Below, piece after piece: positions 6,355 through 14,147 of a stretch of DNA of 16,530 bases (positions within the stretch are counted from its first letter, which is position 1; every line of letters starts with the position of its first letter). A program made the position numbers and the translations under genes. The DNA is taken from NCBI GenBank assembly GCA_964622255.1, contig CAZUPK010000020.1, forward strand, positions 1-16,530, given 5' to 3'. Under the pieces are notes generated by a model. That model did no database searches. It was given only the letters and a program-made list of their open reading frames with translations, and had not been told where the DNA came from. The stretch comes from SZUA-1377 sp964622255 (GTDB lineage Bacteria; Campylobacterota; Campylobacteria; Campylobacterales; QNZT01).

Positions 6355-8403
6355 ATGCCACTATCAAACTTAAATGAGGAGCAGTATAAAGCTGCTACTG
6401 CTCCTTTTGCAAACAATCTTATCATAGCAAGTGCTGGGACTGGAAAAACCTCTACTATAGTTGCTAGGATCGGTTATCTTCTAAACGAAGGTATAAAACC
6501 CGAAGAACTTTTGCTTTTAACTTTTACAAATAAAGCATCAGCAGAGATGATAGAAAGAGTTGGACGAAAGTTTGATGAAAAGTTAGCAAAAAAGATAGAG
6601 TCAGGAACCTTTCATGCAGTAAGTTATAGACTTTTAAACCGTGCGGGGAAAAAAATAACTTTAAAGCTTCCAAAAGAGTTAAAAGTTCTTTTAAAAAGTA
6701 TCCATCAAAAAAGGGACTTCTCTTATGTCAATTCATCAATAAAACCATACTCAGCAAGTCATCTTTATGACCTTTACTCACTCTACCAAAACAAGGTAGA
6801 AAGCATAAGTTTTGGTAGATGGATGAGTCAAAATTATCCAGAACATAGTGAGTTTTGTGATATATATGAAGATATATTTTTAGAATTTCAAGATATAAAA
6901 AGGCGATTTGGATATGCTGACTTTAATGACCTTTTGATAGAGTTTAGAGAATATCTAAAGGTATCAGAGGTAAGATTTAAAGAGATACTTGTAGATGAGT
7001 ATCAAGATACTAATCGTCTTCAAGAAGGCCTCGTAGAGAGTTTTAAAAGAGATAGTCTCTTTTGTGTTGGAGACTACGACCAAAGTATCTATGGTTTTAA
7101 TGGAGCAGATATCTCTATCATCGGAAGTTTTGATAGAAAGTATAAAGATACAAACATTTTTAGTTTAAATAAAAACTACCGTTCATCGGCTACCATACTA
7201 CACTTAGCAAACAAAGTGATAGAAAAAAACCCAAGGCTTTATCCTAAAAAACTTGAAGTTACAAGGAAGGGAGAGTCTCCTCCTCCAAAACTCTTAGTTT
7301 TTGATGACCTATACTCACAATATCAAGCTATAGCAAGTAAAATAAAAGTAAGCCTCACTCCAAAAGAAGATATTGCAGTTATCTTTAGAAACAATGCAAG
7401 TGCCGACGGTATAGAAGCCCACTTAAGAGAGCAAGGTATCAGCAGTAAAAGAAAGGGTGGAACAAGTTTTTTTGAAACAAGAGAGGTAAAAGCTATCCTT
7501 GATATGTTTACACTTTTGATAAATCCAAAAGATATTATGAGTTTTATACATATCTTTGAGTATGCAAAAGGGGTTGGAGAAGCTTTTGCAAAAGATCTCT
7601 TTGAGGCTCTCTACAAAGTTGGAGATGGTAGCATCATAAGGGGCATCCTAACTCCAAAAGATAAAAAAAATCCTTTCGGAAGAGGTGTTGTAAACAGACA
7701 ACTAGGACTATTTGACGAAATCATAGAGGAAGAAAATGTAGCAAGATTTAAAAACAAAGGCTATAATCAACAGTTTTTAAAAAATCCTATCTTAAAAAAC
7801 TCAAAGATAAATGACAATCTTTGTGACTATCTCTATGCTTTTTATGAATATATAGGCTCAACTATAAACGAAGATAACCCTGTGAAAATAGTTGAAAAGA
7901 TATATCAGTCAAAATTATTTTCAAAGATAGCCGAACATTTAGCTATCCAAAGAGTAAAACAAAGAGATGGGAGTATAGATGAAAAATCAAAACAAGAAGC
8001 CATAACAAACATAAAAAGAAAAGCTTTTTTACTTCGTGATCTTTCAAAAGCATACAAAGATAAGTATAGATTTATAAATGCCCTAGCTATAGGTGCTGGA
8101 GAGTTAAGTAAAGGAGAGGGAGTAAACCTTTTAAGTGTCCACGCAAGTAAAGGTTTGGAGTTTAGAGAAGTTTATGTGGTGGATATGATGGATGGAAGAT
8201 TTCCAAATAGAAAACTTATGAGTAAAAACGGAGGAAATATAGAAGAAGAGCGACGACTCTTTTATGTAGCAGTAACTAGAGCAAAAGATATCCTATATCT
8301 TAGTTATGCAAAGTATGATAGAGTTAAAAAAATGGACTTCATACACTCACCATTTTTAGTTGAAGCAGGGATGATAAAAGAGGAAGTAAGAGTTAGGAAG
8401 TGA
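6355..8403 (+). CDS. UvrD/Rep/PcrA-family superfamily 1A DNA helicase
   Basis: A 682-residue 3'-5' helicase with every SF1A motif in order: Q-motif LNEEQ (6-10), Walker A ASAGTGKT (25-32, K31), Ia LLTFTNKASAEM (54-65), Walker B VDEYQDT (213-219), III GDYDQSIYGFNGA (239-251), IV NYRSS (274-278), V LLSVHASKGLEF (592-603), and VI EERRLFYVAVTRAK (631-644). It would unwind DNA in repair, replication restart or displacement of RecA. Length is that of Rep/UvrD. UvrD, Rep and PcrA cannot be separated by eye, so no symbol is given. In the 2B-domain region, residues 430-490 form a poorly conserved-looking segment carrying QLGLF (449-453), a perfect-looking sliding-clamp-binding pentapeptide. The gene ends in a hairpin that includes its stop codon. 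Confidence 0.95.
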   Translation: MPLSNLNEEQYKAATAPFANNLIIASAGTGKTSTIVARIGYLLNEGIKPEELLLLTFTNKASAEMIERVGRKFDEKLAKKIESGTFHAVSYRLLNRAGKKITLKLPKELKVLLKSIHQKRDFSYVNSSIKPYSASHLYDLYSLYQNKVESISFGRWMSQNYPEHSEFCDIYEDIFLEFQDIKRRFGYADFNDLLIEFREYLKVSEVRFKEILVDEYQDTNRLQEGLVESFKRDSLFCVGDYDQSIYGFNGADISIIGSFDRKYKDTNIFSLNKNYRSSATILHLANKVIEKNPRLYPKKLEVTRKGESPPPKLLVFDDLYSQYQAIASKIKVSLTPKEDIAVIFRNNASADGIEAHLREQGISSKRKGGTSFFETREVKAILDMFTLLINPKDIMSFIHIFEYAKGVGEAFAKDLFEALYKVGDGSIIRGILTPKDKKNPFGRGVVNRQLGLFDEIIEEENVARFKNKGYNQQFLKNPILKNSKINDNLCDYLYAFYEYIGSTINEDNPVKIVEKIYQSKLFSKIAEHLAIQRVKQRDGSIDEKSKQEAITNIKRKAFLLRDLSKAYKDKYRFINALAIGAGELSKGEGVNLLSVHASKGLEFREVYVVDMMDGRFPNRKLMSKNGGNIEEERRLFYVAVTRAKDILYLSYAKYDRVKKMDFIHSPFLVEAGMIKEEVRVRK

Positions 8404-8426
8404 TTTGCGAACTTTTTTACAAATCA
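8401..8426 (+). repeat. Inverted repeat overlapping the helicase stop codon
   Basis: TGATTTG (8401-8407, containing the TGA stop) is perfectly complementary to CAAATCA (8420-8426), with a 12-base loop. It could cap the 3' end of the helicase mRNA. No T-run follows, so it is not a classic terminator. Confidence 0.5.
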
Positions 8427-8435
8427 GAGAAAAAT

Positions 8436-8456
8436 GATAACTTTTTAGAGGTTATC
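8436..8456 (+). repeat. Second inverted repeat after the helicase gene
   Basis: GATAAC (8436-8441) pairs with GTTATC (8451-8456) around a 9-base loop, ten bases after the first hairpin. It is weak on its own. The two stems in tandem may define a processed 3' end. Confidence 0.35.
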
Positions 8457-8473
8457 TTAACTTACAAAAAACA

Positions 8474-8501
8474 AAATTCTCAATTCCCAATTCTCAATTT
8501 T
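8474..8501. repeat. Four imperfect tandem heptads (CAATTCY type)
   Basis: Units are AAATTCT, CAATTCC, CAATTCT and CAATTTT in perfect 7-base register. The array ends 14 bases before the nadA -10 box and so overlaps where its -35 region should be. Confidence 0.8.
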
Positions 8502-8515
8502 AAAAAACACTAATG

Positions 8516-8521
8516 TATAAT
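8516..8521 (+). promoter_or_regulatory. Predicted -10 box (TATAAT) of nadA-nadC
   Basis: A consensus TATAAT lies 27 bases before the TTG start at 8549. The expected -35 position (about 8493-8498) falls inside the heptad repeat and does not resemble TTGACA. Confidence 0.6.
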
Positions 8522-8548
8522 CAAAAAAACCTATATTAAGGATATACT

Positions 8549-9541
8549 TTGACTAAAGAGCAGATGATAGATGAGATAAACAGAATAAGAAAAGAGCAAG
8601 ATATAACCATAGTTGCTCACTTCTATCAAAAAGATGATGTTTTTGAATTGGCTGATTTTAGTGGAGATAGTTTGCAACTTGCAAAGATGGCTATGGAAGA
8701 TAAAAATGAAAAGCTTATCTTTTGTGGTGTTGGATTTATGGGGGAAAGTGTAAAGATATTGAGCCCAAAAAAGAGAGTTTTTATGCCTAAAGTTGCTATG
8801 TGTGCTATGGCAAGGATGATAGATGGGAAACACTATGATAGCTCTGTTGCTATCTTAGAAAAAGAGGGGGTAAAAAAAGAAGATATACTTCCCATCACTT
8901 ATATAAACTCTTCTGCTTTTATTAAAGCTAGAGTTGGAAAGATGGGTGGTATGGTGTGTACTAGTTCAAATGCAAAAAAAATCATAAATAAAGGCTTAGA
9001 AAGTGGCAAAAAAATACTTTTTGTTCCGGATAGGTGTTTAGGACAAAATATCGCTTACATAAACAACTTAAAAAGCTGTGTTATAGGAGATGGAAGAGAT
9101 CCAAAAGATGCCGATATTATTTGTTATGATGGTTTTTGTTCAGTTCATCAACTATTTTCTGTAGAGGATGTAGAGTTTTATAAAAACAGATATCCCAATA
9201 TAAAGATAATAACTCATCCAGAGTGTCCACCTGAAGTTTGCAAGATGAGTGATTTTGTAGGTAGCACGAGTCAAATCATAAAATATATAGCAGATCTTCC
9301 AAAAGAGCAAAAAGTGGCTGTTGGAACGGAGTTTAACTTGGTAAACAGACTAAGAAAAGAAAACACCTATGTTTTAAGTTCAACAAAACCAGAGTGTTCG
9401 ACGATGAATGAAACTACGATAGAAGATCTTTATAAGTGCATAAAATCGATAGAGGATGGAAATCCTATAAATGAAGTCTTTTTAGATAAAGATACTACAA
9501 AATATGCGAAACTTGCACTTGAGAGGATGTTTAAGATATGA
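8549..9541 (+). CDS. nadA: Quinolinate synthase
   Basis: A 330-residue [4Fe-4S] enzyme that condenses iminoaspartate with dihydroxyacetone phosphate to quinolinate in de novo NAD synthesis. Signatures: IVAHFYQ (21-27), DFSGDSLQLA (36-45), FCGVGFMGES (58-67), and the three cluster cysteines C85 (in MCAMARM), C197 (in GFCSVH) and C283 (in PECSTMNE). THPECPPEV (222-230) and GTEFNLVNRLRKE (259-271) are further family motifs. The start is TTG at 8549, chosen because AAGGA ends 6 nt upstream; the first ATG, five codons later, is too far from it. The partner aspartate oxidase (NadB) or aspartate dehydrogenase is not in the window. nadC follows with a 4-base overlap. Confidence 0.97.
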   Translation: MTKEQMIDEINRIRKEQDITIVAHFYQKDDVFELADFSGDSLQLAKMAMEDKNEKLIFCGVGFMGESVKILSPKKRVFMPKVAMCAMARMIDGKHYDSSVAILEKEGVKKEDILPITYINSSAFIKARVGKMGGMVCTSSNAKKIINKGLESGKKILFVPDRCLGQNIAYINNLKSCVIGDGRDPKDADIICYDGFCSVHQLFSVEDVEFYKNRYPNIKIITHPECPPEVCKMSDFVGSTSQIIKYIADLPKEQKVAVGTEFNLVNRLRKENTYVLSSTKPECSTMNETTIEDLYKCIKSIEDGNPINEVFLDKDTTKYAKLALERMFKI

Positions 9542-10362
9542 CGAAGTTAGAGCTTTTACAAACTGCTTTAAAAGAGGATATAGGAAGGGGAGATCTCTTT
9601 AGCAAAGTAGCATCTTCAAAAAAAATAGAGGCAAAGATAGTTGCAAAGAGTGATGGCATCTTAGCCGGAAGAGAGTATATAGAGGAGTTTAAACATATAG
9701 ATAGCTCTATTGCGATAAAGTTTTTACTAAATGATGGGGATAGTTTTAAAAAAGGGGATAAGATAGTATCGATAAGGGGAGACTCAAATAAGATTTTATC
9801 ATATGAAAGAGTTATCCTAAACCTACTTCAACATTCTTCAGGTATAGCTACAAATACTTATGAGTATGTAAAACTCATAGAAGGCTATGATATGAAACTA
9901 CTTGATACAAGAAAAACTCGACCTGCTTTAAGAGAGCTTGAAAAGTATGCTGTTAGATGTGCTGGTGGAGTAAATCACCGTTTGGGGCTTGATGACTGCT
10001 TAATGATAAAAGATACTCATATCGCTACTATAAAAAATCTTAAGTCTTTTATGAAAGAGGTTAAAAAAAAGATACCTTGGACTAGCAAGGTTGAGATAGA
10101 ATGCGAAAACTTTGAAGAGGTAAAAAGAGCTTTAGAGGCAGGAGCCGATATCATTATGTGTGATAATATGAATTATGATGAGATAAAAGAGGTAGTCGAG
10201 TTTAGAGATAAAAATTATCCTAATATACTTTTAGAAGCAAGTGGCAATATTACTAAAGAAAATTTAATCGAATATGCAAAAACCGGAATTGATGCCATAA
10301 GTAGCGGAAGTTTGATACATCAAGCCGTTTGGGTGGACTTTTCTATGAAAGTTGTATCTTAA
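9538..10362 (+). CDS. nadC: Nicotinate-nucleotide pyrophosphorylase (quinolinate phosphoribosyltransferase)
   Basis: A 274-residue enzyme that converts quinolinate and PRPP to nicotinate mononucleotide with loss of CO2. Motifs: DTRKTRP (123-129), NHRLGLDD (146-153), MIKDTH (156-161), VEIECEN (185-191), MCDNM (207-211), EASGNI (233-238) and DAISSGSL (252-259). The usual KDNH is KDTH here; the flanking catalytic residues are intact, so it is probably active. The ATG overlaps the nadA stop (ATGA), giving translational coupling of consecutive pathway steps. The stop is followed by a weak A/T-rich inverted repeat only. Confidence 0.96.
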   Translation: MTKLELLQTALKEDIGRGDLFSKVASSKKIEAKIVAKSDGILAGREYIEEFKHIDSSIAIKFLLNDGDSFKKGDKIVSIRGDSNKILSYERVILNLLQHSSGIATNTYEYVKLIEGYDMKLLDTRKTRPALRELEKYAVRCAGGVNHRLGLDDCLMIKDTHIATIKNLKSFMKEVKKKIPWTSKVEIECENFEEVKRALEAGADIIMCDNMNYDEIKEVVEFRDKNYPNILLEASGNITKENLIEYAKTGIDAISSGSLIHQAVWVDFSMKVVS

Positions 10363-10463
10363 AGTAACATTAATTTAACTTTTTATGTAAAATTTTAATT
10401 TTTTAGTAAAGTTTTGTTGCAAAAATAAATAAATATTATATACTCTACTTAAATAAAAAATTT

Positions 10464-10469
10464 AAGGAG
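10464..10469 (+). promoter_or_regulatory. Strong Shine-Dalgarno (AAGGAG) of the outer-membrane protein gene
   Basis: AAGGAG sits 6 bases before the ATG at 10476. It is one of the two closest matches to consensus in the window, and it follows a very A/T-rich leader with TATACT at 10439-10444 as a possible -10. Consistent with an abundant envelope protein. Confidence 0.6.
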
Positions 10470-10475
10470 TATATA

Positions 10476-11087
10476 ATGAAAAAAGGTTTAACACTACTTA
10501 TTACATCCATCTTAGCAACATCACTTTTTGCTGATGAGATAGAGTTACAAGCAGTTGGCGGTAAAAATTTTCCTGATAGGAAGAAAATATCCATATACAA
10601 TGATGCAAATACTTTGGGGGTTAGAAACAATATCTTTTTTTCTAAAAATAATGCTTTGCAACTAGCTTATGATAGATTAAAAGATGTTCAAGGTAGTAAA
10701 GATGCACATAGATACTCTGTGAACTATATGAGAATACAAAGAGATAATGGTTCGAAAATCCATCCATTTTTTATTATAGGTGGAGGATATGAAGATGGAG
10801 TAGCAACAGAACAACTATTTATGAATGCCGGTCTTGGTGCTACAGTTGAACTTACAAAAAGAATAAATCTTGTAGGAGAGATAAAGGGTATAAAGAAAAA
10901 TAAAGATGATGATTTTGATGTAAATACAAATATTGGTTTAGGGGTTATGTTTGGACAAGAGCCAGTAAATGAAGTTATGAAAACTGATTGTGTAACAGAG
11001 GAGGTTGCTCCAAAGCTCGTTAAAAGAAAAGTTTATATACCTGAAGATAGTATAGTTATAGATGATAAAGTAGATTGTGTAAAATAG
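10476..11087 (+). CDS. Small outer-membrane beta-barrel protein (OmpA-barrel-like)
   Basis: A 203-residue protein with a clear signal peptide (MKKGLTLLITSILATSLFA, cleaved near residue 19). The mature part has alternating hydrophobic/polar strands and glycine-rich turns (FFIIGGGYEDG, NAGLGATVEL, NTNIGLGVMFG) expected of an eight-stranded barrel, up to about residue 165. The remaining ~38 residues are a charged tail with two Asp-Cys pairs (DCVTEE and DCVK at the very end) and no OmpA peptidoglycan-binding domain. In epsilonproteobacterial OmpA-like proteins a similar barrel is normally followed by that domain; here the gene simply ends, at a strong hairpin. Function unknown: porin, adhesin or structural protein are possible. 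Confidence 0.75.
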   Translation: MKKGLTLLITSILATSLFADEIELQAVGGKNFPDRKKISIYNDANTLGVRNNIFFSKNNALQLAYDRLKDVQGSKDAHRYSVNYMRIQRDNGSKIHPFFIIGGGYEDGVATEQLFMNAGLGATVELTKRINLVGEIKGIKKNKDDDFDVNTNIGLGVMFGQEPVNEVMKTDCVTEEVAPKLVKRKVYIPEDSIVIDDKVDCVK

Positions 11088-11095
11088 TGTGAACT

Positions 11096-11128
11096 ACCCA
11101 ATCGCTAAACAGGTTTAGGCGATTGGGT
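11096..11128 (+). terminator. Long hairpin between convergent genes
   Basis: ACCCAATCGC (11096-11105) pairs perfectly with GCGATTGGGT (11119-11128), and TAAA/TTTA can extend the stem inside with a bulged G. It starts 8 bases after the outer-membrane protein stop and lies between two convergent transcription units. Neither side carries a clear T-run, so termination may be Rho-assisted, or the stem may protect 3' ends. Confidence 0.65.
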
Positions 11129-11191
11129 CTCTTGCTAATAAATTTGCCCCTTGAGATATTTTTTACATTAAATGACATTAAGCAAAGTTTG

Positions 11192-12337
11192 TCAAGAAAG
11201 CAAACTCCCATACTGATAATAAGCCGCACATGCACCCTCACTACTTACCATACAACTTCCAACAGGAGAGCTTGGTTTACAAGCTGTGCCAAATATGGTG
11301 CATTCAGTCGGTCTTGCTATACCTCTTAGTATATCTCCACAGATACAAAGTTTATGATCCTCTATCTCTTCAACCGGAAGTATATCTTTGTAAATAACTT
11401 CAGCATCTATACTTTGATACTCATCTTTTAGTTTTAAAGCACTTTTTGGGATATTTCCCAAACCTCTCCATTTAAAGAGGTCTGTTTTTTCAAAATACTT
11501 CTCTATCAACTCTTGAGCCTTTACATTTCCATCTCTTGTAACTACTCTTTTATACTGTATCTCAAGTTCACATCTATCTTCTACAAACTGCTTTACTATC
11601 ATATAAATCGCTTCCATAACATCAACCGGTTCAAAACCTGCTACTACTACAGGTCTTTTATACTCCAAAGGAAACTCTTCATATATCTTACTTCCGGTGA
11701 TAACACTAACATGGCTTGGTCCTAAAAAGGCATCTATTTTGTTGTTATAGCTATCTCTATAAATATCTCCACTATCTATAAGTTCTTTCATAACCTCCGG
11801 AACTGTTACATGGTTTATATGAAAAAAAATATTTTTTATATCTTGTTTTATCACACTATCAACCAAAACTGCGGTCATAGGAGTTGTTGTTTCAAAACCT
11901 ATCGCAAAAAAGATAACTTTTTTATCTGGATTTTCTGTTGCTATCTTTATCACTTCAAGAGGAGAATAAACAAACCTAACATCAGCTCCTTTACTTCTAG
12001 CATGTTGTAAACTTCCTTTGCTTCCTGGAACCTTTATCATATCACCCAAAGTTACTAAGATAAGATCCTCTTGCATAGCCAAAATATATGCATGATCGAT
12101 TCTTTCTTTTGGCATAATACAAACCGGACATCCTGGACCATGGATAAAGTTTATATTGTTTGGTAAAAGTTGAGGGAGTCCATACTTCATAATAGTATGA
12201 GTATGACCACCGCATACTTCCATAATATTTATCTTTTTATCTAACTTTTTTGCCTCTTGTTTTATAAGTTTTGCAAAACTCTTTATAGTCTTTGCATCTC
12301 TAAAATCATCATATAGATTTTTTAATTCTAAATCCAT
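11192..12337 (-). CDS. hypD: [NiFe]-hydrogenase maturation factor HypD
   Basis: A 381-residue iron-sulfur protein that, in complex with HypC, assembles the Fe(CN)2CO unit of [NiFe]-hydrogenases in the cytoplasm. It has the conserved cysteine motifs VCGGHTHT (C42), GPGCPVC (C70, C73), AIGFETTTP (145-153) and the C-terminal cluster region CICGDILRG and ECTIFGTACKPSSPVGSC through SEGACAAYYQY (C331, C333, C346, C353, C362, C370), from which the [4Fe-4S] ligands come. C42/C70/C73 match C41/C69/C72 of E. coli HypD. It starts 3 bases after hypC, and its ribosome site AAAGG lies inside hypC. It is the last gene of the nik-hyp operon; hypE would usually follow but does not. Confidence 0.97.
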   Translation of the reverse strand: MDLELKNLYDDFRDAKTIKSFAKLIKQEAKKLDKKINIMEVCGGHTHTIMKYGLPQLLPNNINFIHGPGCPVCIMPKERIDHAYILAMQEDLILVTLGDMIKVPGSKGSLQHARSKGADVRFVYSPLEVIKIATENPDKKVIFFAIGFETTTPMTAVLVDSVIKQDIKNIFFHINHVTVPEVMKELIDSGDIYRDSYNNKIDAFLGPSHVSVITGSKIYEEFPLEYKRPVVVAGFEPVDVMEAIYMIVKQFVEDRCELEIQYKRVVTRDGNVKAQELIEKYFEKTDLFKWRGLGNIPKSALKLKDEYQSIDAEVIYKDILPVEEIEDHKLCICGDILRGIARPTECTIFGTACKPSSPVGSCMVSSEGACAAYYQYGSLLS

Positions 12338-12340
12338 ATT

Positions 12341-12619
12341 TTAACCTTTTGGCGGTTCATACATATTTGTTTCGATATAACCATCCTCATCCTCCATTTT
12401 ATCTATAATCTCTTGATAAAGTTTAATACTCTTTTTTGCATAGTTTTCATCTATCTTTTCCATAATAAATCCGATATGAAGTAACACATAATCTCCAACT
12501 TTAACCTCATCACTCACCAAATCCAAACTTGCTTGTCTTTGAACTCCCATCGTATCAACGGTAGCCATATTTGTCTCTTTGTCAATCTTTACTACTTTTG
12601 AAGGTATAGAAAGGCACAT
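12341..12619 (-). CDS. hypC: Hydrogenase maturation chaperone HypC
   Basis: A 92-residue HypC/HupF/HybG-family chaperone. It begins MCLSIPSKV, where C2 is the invariant cysteine that, once Met is removed, binds the Fe ligand and contacts HypD and the hydrogenase large-subunit precursor. The OB-fold core follows (VDTMGVQRQASLDLV, VGDYVLLHIGFIMEKID), then a longer acidic C-terminal tail (DEDGYIETNMYEPPKG). Its ATG shares one base with the hypB stop (TAATG), an arrangement of tight coupling. Confidence 0.96.
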   Translation of the reverse strand: MCLSIPSKVVKIDKETNMATVDTMGVQRQASLDLVSDEVKVGDYVLLHIGFIMEKIDENYAKKSIKLYQEIIDKMEDEDGYIETNMYEPPKG

Positions 12620-13365
12620 TACCTCATCTCCATTTTAAATTTTATCCAATTTGCCACTTTTTTTATAGACTCCATATCATTTATATTTACCTCTAAGATA
12701 TCGGCATTTGGTTTTAGTTTTCTAACATCCTCTTTCTCTTTTTCCAAGTCATAGTTAAAATATGGTAAGAGATCTGTTTTTGTAAAAAGCACTAAGTCTG
12801 CTTGTCTAAACATAACGGGATATTTAGAAACTTTACCCTGTCCTTCTGGAATACTAACTAAAACTATGTTTAAGTGTGTTCCTACATCATAACTAGCAGG
12901 ACATACTAAATTTCCTACATTTTCCACAAAACATACATCTATTAAGTCAAGATTCATATGATGAAGCCCTTTATGAACCATAAAAGCATCTAAATGACAA
13001 GCCGTTCCCGTTGTTATCTGATGAGCCTCTATACCTTTTGTCCTAAGTCTATCGGCATCTTGATTTGTCTCCAAATCCCCTTCAATAACTCCAAACTTAA
13101 AATCAGCAATATCAGCTAAATACTCCAAAAGTGTAGTTTTCCCACTTCCTGGACTACTCATAAGATTTATCGCTAAAACTCCATGTTTTTCAAAATGCTC
13201 TCTATTGTGAGAGGCTTCATAATCGTTTTTGTCAAGTATCTTTTTTATAACCTCAACAGTTTTTGTATCATTTAGTTGAGGATTTGCATAAATATTTTCA
13301 AGTCTTTTGTCATAATGGTGGTGATGCTCTCCGCCACTTATGCTACAACCACAATCTGCACACAT
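12619..13365 (-). CDS. hypB: Hydrogenase nickel-insertion GTPase HypB
   Basis: A 248-residue SIMIBI-class GTPase that delivers Ni2+ to the hydrogenase large subunit. The N-terminus has the high-affinity nickel site C-x-x-C-G-C (C2, C5, C7), followed by a short polyhistidine run HHHH (14-17). The GTPase core has Walker A SSPGSGKTT (70-78), switch EGD (95-97), the G-domain metal ligands C123-H124 and C155 (in NLVCPASYD), and base-recognition TKTD (195-198). A strong ribosome site AAGGAG precedes ATG 13365. It follows nikO by 23 bases, placing nickel import and insertion on one transcript. Its usual partner HypA is not encoded in the window. Confidence 0.97.
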   Translation of the reverse strand: MCADCGCSISGGEHHHHYDKRLENIYANPQLNDTKTVEVIKKILDKNDYEASHNREHFEKHGVLAINLMSSPGSGKTTLLEYLADIADFKFGVIEGDLETNQDADRLRTKGIEAHQITTGTACHLDAFMVHKGLHHMNLDLIDVCFVENVGNLVCPASYDVGTHLNIVLVSIPEGQGKVSKYPVMFRQADLVLFTKTDLLPYFNYDLEKEKEDVRKLKPNADILEVNINDMESIKKVANWIKFKMEMR

Positions 13366-13388
13366 ATTTTCTCCTTATTTAGTTTTTT

Positions 13389-14147
13389 TTAATTCCAATT
13401 ATGAATATGAAAATGCGAACGCTCTTTAAACTTAAGCTTATGTTTATGCCTATGCACAAGATTTGCCTTTAACAAAAGCTCTTTATTTTTAAAAAGTTCC
13501 TCTATCTTTCCATCATAAACCACTTTATGACTATCATCCAAGACTATAGCTCTATTTCCAAGCTCATAAGCTAAACTTAAGTTATGAGTAGAAATGATAG
13601 TTGTTATATCAAGCTCATATAAAAAATCCACAAGCCAACCTGTGCTTTTTGGGTCAAGGTTTGCCGTAGGTTCATCCAAAAGTAAAACTTTAGGACTTGT
13701 AGCGAAGATAGATGCAAAAGCCACCTTTTGCTTTTCACCTCCACTTAACTTTAAAGGACTTCTATCTAAAAGATGCTCTATCTTAAAAATTTTTGCTATT
13801 TTATCTATATCTACATCCATACCGAACTCTTGAGGAGAAAACTTTATCTCTTCTAAAACTGTTTGATTAAAAAGCATAGTGTCTGGATTTTGAAAAAGTA
13901 TAGCCAACTCTTTTCTAAACTCTTTTGCATCTGTTTTTAGATACTTTTTTGTTATCTTTTTACCTTTAAAAAAATACCTCCCCACTTTAGGAAAGATTAG
14001 TCCAGCCAAAACTTTTAAGATAGTGCTTTTACCACTGCCATTATTTCCCAAAAGTAAAACTCTCTCTTTATCTTTTATATCAAAACTTACACTATCAAGA
14101 ACTTTAAAATCATCATAAAAAAAGCTTACATCCTCTAACCTAATCAA
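13389..14147 (-). CDS. nikO: Nickel ECF transporter ATP-binding protein (NikO/CbiO)
   Basis: A 252-residue ABC ATPase energising Ni2+ (or Co2+) uptake. Walker A GNNGSGKST (34-42), Q-loop LFQNPD (84-89), signature LSGGEKQK (134-141), Walker B LLLDEPTANLD (155-165), and switch His in STHN (186-189). Ends in a basic, histidine-rich tail with six His between 232 and 249 (HRHKHK and HFHIH), which is not part of the ABC fold and probably binds metal. The start overlaps nikQ by 8 bases. The motifs do not distinguish nickel from cobalt; nickel is inferred from co-operonic hypBCD. Confidence 0.92.
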   Translation of the reverse strand: MIRLEDVSFFYDDFKVLDSVSFDIKDKERVLLLGNNGSGKSTILKVLAGLIFPKVGRYFFKGKKITKKYLKTDAKEFRKELAILFQNPDTMLFNQTVLEEIKFSPQEFGMDVDIDKIAKIFKIEHLLDRSPLKLSGGEKQKVAFASIFATSPKVLLLDEPTANLDPKSTGWLVDFLYELDITTIISTHNLSLAYELGNRAIVLDDSHKVVYDGKIEELFKNKELLLKANLVHRHKHKLKFKERSHFHIHNWN

